Shown piece by piece: positions 12,022-24,296 of a stretch of DNA of 64,000 bases. Source of the stretch: Craterostigma plantagineum (taxonomy: Eukaryota; Streptophyta; Magnoliopsida; Lamiales; Linderniaceae); the NCBI GenBank assembly GCA_027422505.1, contig JAPQWV010000018.1, positions 17,998,001 to 18,062,000 on the forward strand. Reading direction: 5' to 3'. How positions within the stretch are numbered: position 1 is the first letter of the stretch; each line of letters opens with the position of its first letter. A program made the translations under genes and the position numbers. Under the pieces are notes generated by a model. The model was not told the origin of the DNA. It did not search any database and was given only the letters and a program-made list of their open reading frames with translations.

Positions 12022-13023
12022 TCCGAAGGTCCGTTGCTTTCCCCGAAACAATGAAGATTATCGAGCATTGCCACGGCGGACCAACTGGAGGGCATTATGC
12101 AGCTAATCGAACCGCCCAAAAGGTACTTGAATGCGGCTTCTATTGGCCGACAATTTTTAAGGATGCTAATATGTACGTCAACACATGTGACCAATGTCAA
12201 CGAGCAGGTAACATCTCTAAACGCGATGAAATGCCTCAGAACTTTATCTTAGTTTGCAAAGTGTTCGATGTTTGGGGTATAGACTTTATGGGTCCATTTC
12301 CCAGCTCGTACAACAACAAATATATTATTGTGGCTGTTGACTACGTGTCCAAGTGGGCGAAAGCTCAAGCTTTACCCACGAACGATGCTAGGGTGGTTGT
12401 TAGATTTCTACGAGCATTGTTCTCACGGTTCGGGTCACCTAAATGCATTATTAGTGATAAGGGTACTCATTTTTGCAACATCCAATTCGCACGTACCTTA
12501 GAAAGATAGGTGTTAAGCATAACACTTCTACTCCTTATCACCCACAAGCAAGTGGTCAAGTAGAAGTAGTTAACCGTGAGTTGAAGCGCTAGAGAAAACC
12601 ATAGATGGGAATCGACGGGAATGAGCGAATAAGCTTAACGACGTACTTTGGGCTTATAGGACTGCATATAAGACACCAATAGGCACTACTCCATATCGAC
12701 TAGTTTACGGAAAGGCATGTCACCTTCCTGTTGAACTAGAACATAAAGCCTACTGGGCGATAAAGTCTTTAAACCTCGATTTGGTGCAAGCCGGTGAAAA
12801 ACGTAAGCTCCAAATTAATGAGCTTGATGAATGGCGTTTGTCGGCATACGACAATACAAAAATGTATACGGTTACTCGCGTTTTTCCATATGGTAGTGTC
12901 GAAATTTCAAATGTTGAGCAGGGAAATTTCAAGGTTAATGGCCAACGACTGAAGCATTATTATGGTGGAGGAGAAGACACGGGCACAAAGGAGGTCATGT
13001 ACCTCGATTTCAAGCTACCGTAG
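12022..13023 (+). pseudogene. Integrase region, broken (copy 2)
   Basis: Same integrase remains as in copy 1: zinc region and core in 12051-12509, another frame at about 12510-12590, C-terminal part in 12781-13023. Frame changes near 11967, 12507 and 12590 and a stop near 12622 match copy 1 exactly. Only a few point differences separate the copies, for example one changing Val to Glu near 12916 and a synonymous change near 12815. Confidence 0.88.
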
Positions 13024-14359
13024 AACGAAAAGGTACGTCTGGCTCACGACATTAAAGAAGCGCTTCTTGGGAGGCAACCCAGGTAATTGCATTAATTTTA
13101 AATAAGTGTGTACCTTAGGAAGTAAAAAAAAAAATTATAACTGTTGACATACATGGCCACAGACACGGCCGTGCCTAGCCATGTATGAGCAAGACAATCT
13201 CACGGCCTATACACACGGCCACTGACATGGCCGTGTTTGGTTATAAAAAAAAAAGAAAGAAATGAAAATGAAAAAGTAAAAAAATAATAGTAATAATAAT
13301 AATTAAATATATAAACAAAAAAATATTATTATTATAATAATCATAAATAAATAAAAAAAATAAAAATAAAAATAAAAATAAAATAAAATAAAAAAAGAGG
13401 CGCGAAATGTACACGGCCACACACATGGCCGTGTTCGTCTCTCTAAAATAATAAAAAAAGAGAGAATTATTAAAAAAAACCAAGAAAATTAAAAATATAT
13501 ATTTCTAAATAAAAAAATATATAATAAAATATATATAAATAAAGAAAAATAATAATCAGACAAAAAAATAATAAAAAAAATAAATAAAAAAAAAAACGAT
13601 TCCTACACGGCCACAAACATGGCTGTGTTTCCTCAATTAAATTCTCACGGCAATGCAACACGGCTATAAACATGGCCGTGTATATTCGATTCAATTTAAA
13701 AAGAAATAATAATGACTTCCTTCTTTAACATCGAATCTTTCACACATCACACACTTCACTCAACCAAACATCAAACCAAATACGATTCTCCCGACCCGCG
13801 ACGAATTCCGGCAACAAGCTTCGGTGAAACTTCCAACATCTATTATCATCGATTTAAGCAAGATAGGTAAAATCATTTACACCCTCAGTTTCGTTCTTAC
13901 AAGCTAAACTCGGATTTTTGTTCGTTTCAATCCCCATAGCTTATATATTAGGGATATATGTAGTTCATGAAGTGGGTCTTGCTAATTTCGCTTCCATTGC
14001 ATATGGAATTTCGTGTTTAGTAAGAGCCCTAACTTTAAGATTCGGAAATGCATAATTTTCGTTTATGTTGTTGTTTCAATGCGGGTTTTCGGTTTGGGAG
14101 AAAATATTTCACTAGGAAAACATGATTGGCTAGCTAATTTCAACAATGTCGTTAGTTGAATTCATGTTCATTTTATGTGCATAGCACGTGTTCGATGAAA
14201 TGCCTCACTTGGATTGGGGTTGATTTGTTACCTACTTTTTGGAATTGACGAAGAAAAGCTTGTCTCTTTGTATGGATTATGAAGATGATGTTTGATCTAG
14301 TTGAGCTAGCTTTGATTTGAACTTTTTTTCTCGAGAATCACATTCACTTTGTAGGTACG
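13024..14359 (+). other. AT-rich spacer with GGCCGTGT motifs (copy 2)
   Basis: Counterpart of 1638-2973. It differs mainly in the lengths of A runs and AAATA repeats, as expected for slippage-prone sequence. No gene seen. Confidence 0.65.
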
Positions 14360-15523
14360 ATGTCTCGACGAAACCCCACACGTGCTAGCTCCTCCCGCCA
14401 CCCACGTAACACCACCTCTAGCCCACCGGCACGCAACCGGCGGCTCGGGCCAACGGACACGGTGGATTTGCTAACCTCTATGGCCACTTTCACTAGTGAC
14501 GATGCCCGTGGACAGCGGTACGATAGGCTCAAAGGCATGAAATTCATGCGCACCGATCGACTCCACCGAGAGACCCTTCAACGCCTCGGCATTGTAACCC
14601 AGGTCGACCACTATCTTTCAACGAGTAGTTGGGACGCACTTTTCAGCATCGACGAGCCAGCATACGTGGAACTCACACTGGAGTTCCTCGCCACCTTCTC
14701 ATTCGATGAGCACGACTACAAAAGGGTTGTCCGTTTCCGTACCTTTAATAAAGAGCATGTGGTCAGTCTTGATAATTTGTGTAGAGCGCTCGGTCTCAAA
14801 GTCCCAAGCTACGTACACGGCGAACCCGATGCCACCGATAATTACAAGTTCAAGCTCGATGGGACGGACGTGCGGAATGAAATTTGGCGCGAGATGATAC
14901 GCCCCCAACTTCTAGGCCGGCCGGAAGCAGATTATAAAAGTACCCAATCGAAGGCTTCCTCGCTAATGATGCCGGGTCTACGATACATCCATCGGCTTTG
15001 CACCACCTCCGTCACCGCACGAGGCGAGTCACACGGTGTGGTCACATTACGGGGTCTCTTTTACCTCCACCGCATTCGCAATGGATACAAGGTCCATCTC
15101 GGACTAGCTATGGCCCACGGATTCCGGCAGCAATCCGAGGGACGCGAGAAGGGAAAAATCACGGTGGGACCGTTTATCACTAAGCTGGTGAAAGGATTGG
15201 GTTACTGGCCAGACGAGGAGCGCAACATGACAATATTTAATGGATCGAAGCACTTGGATGCCACGGCACTTCACATGATGAAGATGATCGAAAAGCTGCC
15301 TGAGTGGAAGAAGGAGAACTATTTCTATCGATGGCACGAGGACTACCGAGCATACACCGATATCCCGTTGCCTCTTGCCATGGAAGGCCCGTTCCCGCAT
15401 CCAATTGACGAGAGTGCTGGTAGTCATACTGATTCTGCGGTCCGTCCACGTTTAATCGTCGAGATTTCTCTGGTGTCACAACTTACGTCGACGACCGACT
15501 CGCCGCCCTCCGCGAAGAACTAG
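14360..15523 (+). CDS. Athila ORF1-family protein of the retrotransposon (copy 2)
   Basis: 387 aa, the same protein as at 2974-4137. It carries the ATHILA ORF-1-like core (LHRETLQRLGI, ELTLEFLATF, YIHRLCTTS) and lies after integrase. As in copy 1, a charged coiled-coil-like tail continues in another frame to about 15723. Function is unknown. The ORF has stayed open while gag and integrase collapsed, but the perfect match to copy 1 is more simply explained by recent duplication than by selection. Confidence 0.8.
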   Translation: MSRRNPTRASSSRHPRNTTSSPPARNRRLGPTDTVDLLTSMATFTSDDARGQRYDRLKGMKFMRTDRLHRETLQRLGIVTQVDHYLSTSSWDALFSIDEPAYVELTLEFLATFSFDEHDYKRVVRFRTFNKEHVVSLDNLCRALGLKVPSYVHGEPDATDNYKFKLDGTDVRNEIWREMIRPQLLGRPEADYKSTQSKASSLMMPGLRYIHRLCTTSVTARGESHGVVTLRGLFYLHRIRNGYKVHLGLAMAHGFRQQSEGREKGKITVGPFITKLVKGLGYWPDEERNMTIFNGSKHLDATALHMMKMIEKLPEWKKENYFYRWHEDYRAYTDIPLPLAMEGPFPHPIDESAGSHTDSAVRPRLIVEISLVSQLTSTTDSPPSAKN

Positions 15524-17312
15524 CCCAACAGTGAGCCGCAGATCGGGATGAGAATGCCGCTGCCCATCACCGACGCGAGGAGGCCGAACTGAAACTCCAG
15601 AAACGGATGGATCGTCAGGAGAAAGCGCTGAAGAAAGTCCAAGATGCCATGAAGTTGCTTGCGGAGTCCCGCAAGCTGGTTGATCAAGGCGATGAGCCAT
15701 CGTCCCCCGAGGATGACTCCTAGCATCCTCGTGGACCCTGATTTCTAGATTTTATTTTGAAGACTTTAATGCTTTGTTATGCTACTATATGTTTCTCGAC
15801 TTACTTTGTTTTAACGTGCTTTGTTTAAATCGTCGGCTTACAGGGCAAACAACGTTAAGTATGCAAAGCTCGCATGCAACATATTTACTTGGAATCAACC
15901 ACCGAATCACAACTTCAAGTGTGGGGAGGAGGACTTAACATTCATGCTTCAACCTCGTCACACTTCGCCATCATGCTCACCTAGTATAATCAGGGGAGTC
16001 CACGTTTTTCAATAATTTTCCACTCCTTTTGTGCTTATAATTTTCCGTTGGGGACAACGTTTTCCTCAAGTGTGGGGAGGGGGAATTTTGCGTGAACAGA
16101 ATTTTTTGTTTCAAATGTGCGTGATCCGTTGAGAAAATGCATGTTCTTTTAATGTTTGGCATAATTAGTTGTTCATTATCTTAAAAATAGAATGCATGCT
16201 AGGGATTATGTGAGAAATTAGGACATACACAATGATTGATTTCTTTCGACACGAACGAGTTTGGCGATACTATGAAAGATTCGTATGCATGACCCACTTT
16301 GTGAGATTTGTGAGCTGAAAAGTGCATAGTTTAATTCTCTCGTAAACTTTCTCGTGGTGCATGTTGAAAATTACTAAGGTGAGACTGCGTGAAAATGAGG
16401 GAGACATTAGGAGATAAGTCCATAGCCAAAGTTTCCGACCACGTCTGATCAGCGTAGTTAGCCACTTTGAGCCTGAGCCCTTTTTATTTCAGGAAACCCG
16501 GGGAATTATAAGCCGCTCACCGAAGAAACTTTCAGATATCATCTTACCCGATTAATAGAGGAAGTGGAGGTTGAGTGTCAATGTCGAAAAGCATAGCCCG
16601 GCCATTGTTTAAAAAATATTTATATCTCCTTTAGATAATCTGGCGTTAAGAACTCCTCCATCGAGAATCTCACCCGCAAAGGGACTGAGAGAAGAGGGGC
16701 TTAGCGACACGAGAAGGGGAGCTTAGATATGTGGGAAAGATGTTAAGAACCCTTCCTTCGATAATCTCTCATGCTTAAAAAAAAGTCGGAGAGAAGAAGG
16801 GCTTAGCATAGGTTTATGAAAAAATAATAATAATAAAAAAAAAATCAGAGACAGTAGGAGCTAACCACGACGTATGCGGCGCGCTATCGAACAATGGCAC
16901 GACACCGACATGACCGCTTGATATTTTCGATTGAAGTTTACTCTCCAATATAGTCAGTTGAGCCCTACTATAACCCGGAAAGACCTTCTGATTCACGCCT
17001 TATCACCGAGAGTAGTAGATGTATGATCCACTTGCGAGTTTATAGTATGGACTAGACTATTGCATTAATTGAGGGAATTCACCGACATTTAGCCTATACC
17101 CCGAGTTACTCGAGTGAATTCCTGCATAGTACGGATCTTGATTAATATTGCTTACGAAGTTCCTGTTGTTTTGAGGTAGTCATTGTGTCATGTTTCGAAT
17201 TTCTTGATTAATTCCGTTTCATGTTTTTCTATTTTGAACGATGATGTGCAAAGGACATGTATTACATATTTTGATTTGTTAGCCTAAATTGCTTGAGGAC
17301 AAGCAAAAGTTC
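15524..17312 (+). other. 3' untranslated region of Athila-like element (copy 2)
   Basis: Counterpart of 4138-5924, differing by single-base homopolymer changes (near 16500 and 16783). No gene recognised. Confidence 0.6.
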
Positions 17313-17327
17313 AAGTATGGGGAGGTT
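17313..17327 (+). other. Polypurine tract next to right LTR
   Basis: AGTATGGGGAGGTT immediately before the LTR start TGAT at 17328, as at the middle LTR. Confidence 0.8.
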
Positions 17328-18791
17328 TGATTAATGTATTTTCATTCGTTTATCTCCATCATTTTCATGTTGAATATTTGGTTTATGTGAGTTGTCTCAT
17401 GCATTTATTCATATTTTTACATATTTTGATGTCAAAGGTTTATGAGGCGATATTTGGGATGAACCGCGTAAACATGGAGCAGAAATTACAAATTTTTAAT
17501 CAACACGGCCTTCAACATGGCCATGTCCAGCAGAAGGAAGGAGAACTCTAGCTTCGGCCTCCCAACACAGCCTTTAACACGGCCGTGTTTGTCAGCAGAA
17601 AAGAAAACACACTTGCGGCCCTTCAACATGGCCTGACACACGGCCATGTTTGTCAGCATAAAGGAAAATCATAGTTGCGGCCCTTCAACATGGCCTGATA
17701 CATGGCCGTGTTTATCAACAGTGTTGGGCCTTAAACCCTAAGCCCGAATGATACATGGCCGTGTTTGAGGCCGTATTCACCATGTTTTCTACTTAAGCCG
17801 CAATTTGAAGCCCTAAGAGCATCTAAGCCGCCACAACTCATTTCTAATCACCAAAAACACCTCAAGGACGACTCAAGAACCCTAGAGATCAATCTCAAAT
17901 GATCTCTAGGTGCTAAAGTGAAGATTTGAAGCTCATTTACACCGGAGGATCGAACAAAGTACGAGGGATAAGCTTGAGCTCGCTAAAAAGGGAAGAATCT
18001 ATGTATTTCTCTGCTTTGTTTCGTATACATTTCGTGGCTTCTTCCTTCACTATGAGTAGCTAATCATTTTGTGTGTTTGGGATGAGAAAAACGCTAGATA
18101 GCGTCGTAGTTTGGATGTAAAATACTCGTGAACACATGATATGGCTTTGTATCGTTTATGACAGCTTTTATTCGATTCAATATGTCTATGTATTGTTTTG
18201 AGAATCACATTTGGCATGTCTATGTGTTGGTGTGATGTTTAGTAGACCATTAAGGGCGAAAGCTAAATGACGGTTCGTTCTATCGTAAACGTTAGGCGTC
18301 GGCTATAGGGCGAAAGCAAATAGTCGACCCTCAATTTAGATAAACTACTATATATTCTCGTTACCATTTAGGGCGAAAGCTAAGTTGGAAACGAGTAGGA
18401 ATTATCGTGACATAGTCATTAATCATGTGGTAACGGTAGTTACGACTTCATCGACGATATCTAGCGGGATTCGAAATCCCAAGCACATTCCTTTTATTCA
18501 AAGTTACTCTTAAATCTTTAGTTGTGTTTTGATCATTTTTCTGTGTTAGTTTAAGTTGTTGTGACTTAGTTCAAATATAAAAATCTCAATCATTTGTTAG
18601 GCTATATATTGAATTGATAGGTTATTACTAGTAATCAAGATTATTCCTCGTGTTCGATACTCGCTATAGCTATTTTACAAACGATAGGTACACTGCCTAT
18701 TGCGCGTGGTGATAGTTATAACATATTCGTTTTAATTATTACTTGACGTACTTGCACGAACATTTATTTAAAACGTACACGCGCGCGATCA
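17328..18791 (+). repeat. Right LTR of the tandem Athila-like array
   Basis: 1464 bp, TGAT...ATCA. It ends at 18791, where the sequence changes abruptly into an antisense copia frame. Its last ~435 bp are the diverged part relative to the middle LTR. The bases just outside (GGTGC) should be the target-site copy, to be sought at the far left end of the array. Confidence 0.9.
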
Positions 18792-19913
18792 GGTGCCCAC
18801 CATTCTTTAAGCGAATAAGAATGTTACATTTGCCTTTCACCTCGACCTTTGATTCGTCCCCGAATGCAACATTGCCGCTCACCGATTCATCAAGCTCTAC
18901 GAACATGTTCCTTTTCCCGCACATGTGATTGCTTGCGCCGGTGTCTAGGTACCACTTGTTACTTTCGCCTCTTTCATCATCCTTATGGGTTAGTAGTGGA
19001 ATATCTTCTACATTTTTCTCTTCGACGTAGTTGGCCTTCTCCTCAACTTTATGTTTAGGAACTCTACACTCGGAAGCATAGTGCCCAAACCTTCGCAATT
19101 GTAACACTTAACTTTTGATTTATCATACCTTGATCTTGGGTTACCTCTCCCACGACCTCTTGTTGAGTTATCTCTCCTTTGATGATAGTTGTTGCCATCA
19201 TCGTTGGGCCTCCAACCTCGTCCGTATCCGTGTCCACGACCTCCTCCTCGTTCTCCTTTTCTACAATCCCTTCCTTCTTCCTTTTCTTCTCTTCATGAGC
19301 TTGCAATGAGCCCAATAGTTGCTCCATCGTCATTTCTTCTAGATCCTTAGTTTCTTCTATGATGGCTACGATATGCTCGAATTTCGGATCTAACGAGCGT
19401 AGAATTTTCTCTATGATTCTAACATCATCAATTTTCTCGCCATTCCTCTTTAGTTGATTAGTTATTGCTAATACCCTCGAGAAGTAGTCCGACACAACTT
19501 CATCTTGCTTCATATGCAAGGCTTCAAACTCGGCTCTTAAAGTTTGAAGACGTACCTTCTTTACCGGATCCGCTCCTTTATACGATGTTTGAAGCTTCTC
19601 CCATGCTTCCTTGGCGGTCTTTGCTTCCGAAATCTTCTCGAAAGCATCGTCATCTAATCCTGATAGATTAGGTAGAGGCTTTCTTGTCTCTCTTTCGCAA
19701 TTCTCTCAAACAATCCTTTTGAGTTTGAGATTCGGTTTCTTCGTTCTTCGGCTCGACGTAGCCTTTCTCCACGATATCCCATACGTCTTGTGATTCAAGG
19801 AGCGCCCTCATCTTGATACTCCAATTGTCGTAGTTGCTCTTGTTGAGTGTCGGGACTTGAAAGGGAATCATGCCGCTCGCCATCGCCTTAGGATCTTCTA
19901 GCTCTGATACCAC
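18792..19913 (-). pseudogene. copia gag and start of protease, frameshifted
   Basis: Minus-strand coding begins near 19913 (or the internal ATG near 19883) with the copia gag N-terminus (VPTLNKSNYDNWSIKMRALL), continues in another frame with the UBN2-type gag region ([35 protein letters not shown]), then a zinc knuckle split by a frame change near 19090 (CYNC in one frame, HYASEC in the next). The protease active-site motif [12 protein letters not shown] follows near 18915-18950. The frame runs into the Athila LTR after RLKNGG. Two or more frame changes mean it is not expressed as gag. Confidence 0.85.
19901..19912 (-). other. Primer binding site for initiator tRNA-Met
   Basis: On the minus strand TGGTATCAGAGC, the standard copia primer site, three bases inside the LTR end at 19916. 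Confidence 0.92.
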
Positions 19914-19915
19914 TT

Positions 19916-20299
19916 TGTTGGAAATTGGGGTTTATATAGGAAGGGAGGAACTTGATATCGAAGGATAGTGTTTAGAGGAAGAGGCTTTGTATTACAACAC
20001 ACTTGTTTACAATATTGTTTTGATTTTGCTTGATACAATGGCAAGGACCTCACCCCTATTTATACTAATTTCAACTCCTTAAGATGTGTTTAAGATTAAG
20101 CCGCATGTCTCTAATCTAGAATTCTCCTTGATTCTTCTATCAAAATATCCTAAATTTTTCTATAGAAATATCCACATTATTCTATATAAATATCTTAGAT
20201 ATTTTTCTAAAACCTTCTAGAAATTGGGCTAGCTATTTTCCTAAGCCCAATACAAAACTATCTTAATTGCTCAAGTCCAAATAAGTTTAACTTTCAACA
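19916..20299 (-). repeat. copia 5' LTR
   Basis: 384 bp with perfect 5-bp inverted ends TGTTG...CAACA. The inner end abuts the tRNA-Met primer site, which fixes orientation. The outer end is at 20299. Confidence 0.88.
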
Positions 20300-21134
20300 A
20301 GTTTTCCTTCTTTTGTCTCAATAGATTACAGAGGTTCCCAAACTTTTCTTTCTGGCAACTACTAAGAATACATCCACGGATCAGAACGCAACTCCTCCAT
20401 CGATCATTCGAGTGTTCACAAATCACACGGGTCCTAATCTTTCTCTTCTGATTACACGATTAAGAACAACCCATTTACACACTCGTCGACACAAACTTAA
20501 TTAATGTTCTTGTCGAAGTAATTAAAGTCCAGTATAAAGCATATTCAAACACATATATGTAGGGTTTTTCTATAAAGTGGCCTTATGTGTGAAGTAGTTT
20601 GCCTTTCTGAGAAAATCGCAATAAATACAATCCACTCGGCCGTTAACTTGCTTTTATCAAGACTAATAATGTGCAGACAGGGAAAACTTAAAGTGTAATG
20701 TCTCTTTATTATGACATGATGTAATGATAATTGCAAAAGATAATTAGATGTGACTCGCTTTTGGTTGATGAATGATGATGAGTGCTGCTGCCACTTATGT
20801 TAGCCGCGAAGGTTGCCCATTGCCTTGGGACATGGAAGCTGTATGTTATGTATTAATAGCATTTACTTTTTTCTTTCCATATCTTGAAATCATAAAATAA
20901 GGTTTGAATTCAGTACACATTTTATTACATGTACATATGTGAAACCCCACCAACGTCGTGGTGTGGGTGGGCGATATATACAGAACTGGAAATGATTTCT
21001 GAAACAGCAATGTAATATGTTGCAATAGTCTTATCTGCAATCAAGAAACGACGACGATCACAACAAAAAGGGACGACTTTTCTTGCATTATTTATTAATT
21101 ACACAAACATATCAAGTAATTAATATTAAGCAAA
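20300..21134. other. Intergenic, nothing recognised
   Basis: No convincing coding sequence or transposon end. Short ORFs on either strand look like chance. Confidence 0.5.
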
Positions 21135-21698
21135 TTACTTAATATCCAGCAATGGGATCTCAGAGATGCTCTCCAAACGTGGCCTCCACACACCCACGCG
21201 CCGCCTCCTCCTCATATCCTTATTCGATGAAGCTTTGTTCTCCGACAAGATTTCAATCAAATACCGATCGCAGACTGCCATATTATCTCCCATACATCCG
21301 TTCATGTCATAACGCCGGCGACCCTTTTCCGGCGGGTAGTTATTAGGTTCCTTCTTCGCCTTATTATTCTTCTTCTTTTCCGAAGTATAAGTTTTAGCCC
21401 TCCTCGAACTCTTTTCATCACTTGGTGGTGGGATGAGGAAGTAAATGTTTCCTCTTTTGAGCTCAGTTTGGGGATCTACGGTCACGATCTTAGGATTAGA
21501 GCTGCTGCTGAAGTCGTCGGACGGCGAGGATGATGAGGGTTTCTTAAGTACGTGTTTGGGGTGGAGTTTGATGATCTCCGACGCCTTTACTGTTTTGCTG
21601 ATTTCTTCCACGTGGCCGTCGGCGTGTACAATTCTGACAACGTCGAATGCTCCACACGGTAATATGCACGATATAAAGCATCTTATGGCGCTTTTCAT
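21135..21698 (-). CDS. PADRE/DUF4228 domain protein
   Basis: Single-exon 187-aa protein. The N-terminus MKSAIRCFISCILPCGAFDV, followed by VRIVHADGHVEEISKTVKASEI, is the characteristic start of DUF4228 (PADRE), a plant family induced by pathogens and abiotic stress. The middle is disordered and Ser/Lys-rich (SSSSPSDDFSSSS), then QTELKRGNIYFLIPPP, which is conserved in the family. The C-terminal VWRPRLESISE motif is typical too. The Cys-rich extreme N-terminus could be lipidated; that is inference. Molecular function is not known for the family. An AT-rich TATA-like run lies near 21720-21735, upstream of the minus-strand start. Confidence 0.88.
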   Translation of the reverse strand: MKSAIRCFISCILPCGAFDVVRIVHADGHVEEISKTVKASEIIKLHPKHVLKKPSSSSPSDDFSSSSNPKIVTVDPQTELKRGNIYFLIPPPSDEKSSRRAKTYTSEKKKNNKAKKEPNNYPPEKGRRRYDMNGCMGDNMAVCDRYLIEILSENKASSNKDMRRRRRVGVWRPRLESISEIPLLDIK

Positions 21699-22530
21699 CG
21701 CTATATGGAGATCGAATATAAATATATATATATTTGTATGTGTGAGTTTTCTTGCTGTATTCTCTAGAAAGAGAGAGAGATGAGTTGTGTGATCATATAT
21801 GATATACGTCGGCAGCTACCATCATATATTAATATTGTTGTAACTGATGTGTATTGTTAATGGTAATGTGATTATTATAATATTTTGATATTCACATTCA
21901 TAAATAATAGAAAATAGTACGAACAAATGCTGATCACCTCACTTTTGGAATTTACCTTTTGGATCGAAGAAAGGCTTGGGGCTTCGGTGTGAGAGGTTGG
22001 AGACTATGGGCACACTTTTGTCCATTCTTGATTTTTTTCCCCTAATAAATAAAGTGGGTAATATATAAATGTGTATTATATTCTTTAGGTGTCTATTTTT
22101 TTTTTTTTCCTTATATGGTTTTTGAAGCTTCAATGAAGATCATTCCTAAACAAGATCATGTGGAGTATGATGGCTTTTTCATTGGAAAGTGAGTGGTGAT
22201 ATATTTGTTTTTTCCTTCTCATGGTGGATATAACTTGTTGCTTTGACTTATATGAAGATTGCTTGTCCTACATATACTATTTAAACAGAAAAGGTGACAA
22301 TATCTAATTCGTTTGTGATTAGTTACGGCTATGCTCAACACTTTGAATTATTATTATTATTTTTTTTTTGCAAAAATTAGTTGAATGGCCATGATCAAAT
22401 TAAAGACTTAGGATTATTGGGGAAGATTCATATGATTTAATCTCATCCTCTAGCAAACACCTTAGGTTAACTTATTACATATGAACTTATGCTAACCAAT
22501 TATATGGCTGGCAAAGAACTCGAGTTACTC
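21699..22530. other. Intergenic, AT-rich, no gene seen
   Basis: Contains the presumed upstream region of the PADRE gene. No other feature supported. Confidence 0.5.
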
Positions 22531-22534
22531 TAAA

Positions 22535-22890
22535 AAAAAAAGTATTTACACATAAATATCTATTTGGATAAAAACTTGTAATTTAGTACGCCAGGATGTC
22601 TTTCTGTGTAGGTACCTAATAGAATAATTTTTTGCACATAGGTACCAACCGCCGCAGGTACGCCGTATTAGCACATTTAGGTACCCTATACCATCGTATT
22701 GTAGTACGTGATACGTTTGAAAAAATGGTACGCTGTATTAGCACATTTATGTACTCTAATACCTTATTACTAGTATTCCTTTGTACACAAAAATGTACGG
22801 TCTTTACACATAAACTGGTACAAGCATAAATCGAGTACCTATTTTTTAAAACTTTCTAACATGGATACTGATTTTAACTTTTTTATTAAG
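22535..22890. repeat. Dispersed repeat A, first copy
   Basis: Starts with AGTATTTACACATAAATATC and is full of GGTAC-containing words (ATTAGCACATTTAGGTACCC, TACGCCGTATTAGCACAT). It ends with TTCTAACATGGATACTGATT. The same string of words in the same order occurs at 30395-30790, diverged. Probably a non-autonomous transposon family; no terminal repeats or target-site duplication identified. Confidence 0.6.
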
Positions 22891-23531
22891 TGGTATTTAT
22901 GTATAGATTACACTAAAAAAATTACACACACATATTGGTTGGTTGAACAAATAGGAGAAAGCGAAGTTGATTAAGACGTCCAATAACATTAAATAACTAA
23001 AGAAAATGTGAGGCCCATACCATTTTAATGGTTGTGATGTAGATAGATAGATAGATGCAAGAGAAGAAAGGACATGTGAGGATAGGTAAGAACATGGTCC
23101 ACGCATCAAATTAGGGGGGTCCTCAATTATTATCGATTCGATGCTGTCGAATAGGAAAATTAAAAGAAGGAACTTTAATCGCCTTCAAAATAACATTATT
23201 TATTTTGTATTTTCAAAAGGCATATTATCGTGTATTGTTATGGAATATCGAAGTAGCCATTATGGGCTTTTGGCCCACTTAGCCCGAATTTTAACAGATC
23301 ACTTAATTTTAAGTATGATCTCTAATATACATTATTACTAGTATTCCTTTGTACACAATAATGCATGGCATATATAAGTAAATTATAGTAATTTTATTTG
23401 AAACATTTAATTTGAATTATAATTCAGATTTAATTATCTTTATTTTATAAGTCAAAGTAAAGTTTTTGATTTATTATGAAAATTAAATGTAAAATAGTAA
23501 TTCATTTAAAAAGAAGGATAAAAATGAAATA

Positions 23532-23772
23532 CTCTCTATGTCCCAAATGTTTATGGACCTTTGGGAGTTGGCACGAATTAAGAAACTGAATATTTTAATA
23601 GTATAGTACAATTAAAAGGTAAAAAAGTGTATATTTTGACACATCTTTGAAGAATATTTAATATTATTATATTTGATTGTTTGTGATAGTTTTTTGCTAA
23701 ATAAGGAAATGTACAAAAGACGTGGAGCGTCCGATTTAGTAAAATGTATAAAATGATTTGGGACGAAGGGAG
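23532..23772. mobile_element. Stowaway-type MITE, copy 1
   Basis: 241 bp with degenerate Stowaway ends (CTCTCTATGTCCCAAAT...ATTTGGGACGAAGGGAG) and TA target duplications at 23530-23531 and 23773-23774. The core (CACATCTTTGAAGAATATTTA, TGATAGTTTTTTGCTAAATA) is shared with 34437-34679 (inverted) and 61884-62117. Confidence 0.82.
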
Positions 23773-24212
23773 TATAAAATTACATGCTAAATCGAGAGTT
23801 TACAACAAAATATAGTGGGTTGTTTTTTTTCCAATTTTATTAATATTTTACTAAAAAAGACTAAATTGACATGAAGTGACAATTTACAGCCATCCCTAAT
23901 GTTATATAAATCATATAAAATGTATATACAAAATATGTAACATCTACCCATTGCCAAAGTTGAAGAATAAAAGAACGCCATGGCGATGAATAAACCAATG
24001 CTCTTGCTCTCACCACCTTTGTGTTTCCCACCGCAAATCTGCCTTTCACTGCAAAAACATACACAAAAAATAAATCATCAGCTAATAGCTAAGAGAAGCA
24101 AGAAAATCGCACTTAAGACAAACGAACAAAGACAAATCCTTCCAAAGGGTTTCTTTTCTTTCCTTTTGGAATCAAATACGACGACGGAGAAAACCACGGC
24201 GCCCTAAACTCC

Positions 24213-24220
24213 TATAAATA
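24213..24220 (+). promoter_or_regulatory. TATA box of ginkbilobin-like gene
   Basis: TATAAATA 77 bp before the ATG at 24297, a normal distance allowing a 5' leader of about 45-50 bases. Confidence 0.6.
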
Positions 24221-24296
24221 CACTGCAAAAAATTGAGTACATCATCATTACACAGAAGAACGAAAAGCAAAAATGAGGGAAAGATAGAATTCAAAG

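Larger units (their letters stand above)
5940..18791 (+). mobile_element. Full-length Athila-like Ty3/gypsy retrotransposon (12.85 kb)
   Basis: Complete LTR-internal-LTR unit: LTR 5940-7412, tRNA-Asp primer site 7419-7436, broken gag-pol 7602-13023, extra ORF 14360-15523, polypurine tract 17313-17327, LTR 17328-18791. LTRs begin TGAT and end ATCA. It shares its left LTR with the partial copy 1-5939, giving a tandem array. Stops and frameshifts throughout gag-pol make it non-autonomous. The right end is inserted in a minus-strand copia gag-pol frame at 18791/18792. Confidence 0.92.
18792..20299 (-). mobile_element. Ty1/copia element, 5' part, interrupted by the Athila array
   Basis: Reading on the minus strand: LTR (20299-19916), tRNA-Met primer site, gag, then the start of the protease, cut at 18792 by the Athila LTR. 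The rest of pol and the 3' LTR are expected beyond the left end of the Athila array. Frameshifts in gag show it is old. Only this end is visible. Confidence 0.88.

Noticed and set aside
20943..20975. GC-rich inverted repeat (CCACCAACGTCGTGGTG) as a regulatory hairpin or terminator
   Set aside because: Isolated and short; no gene context to support a function.
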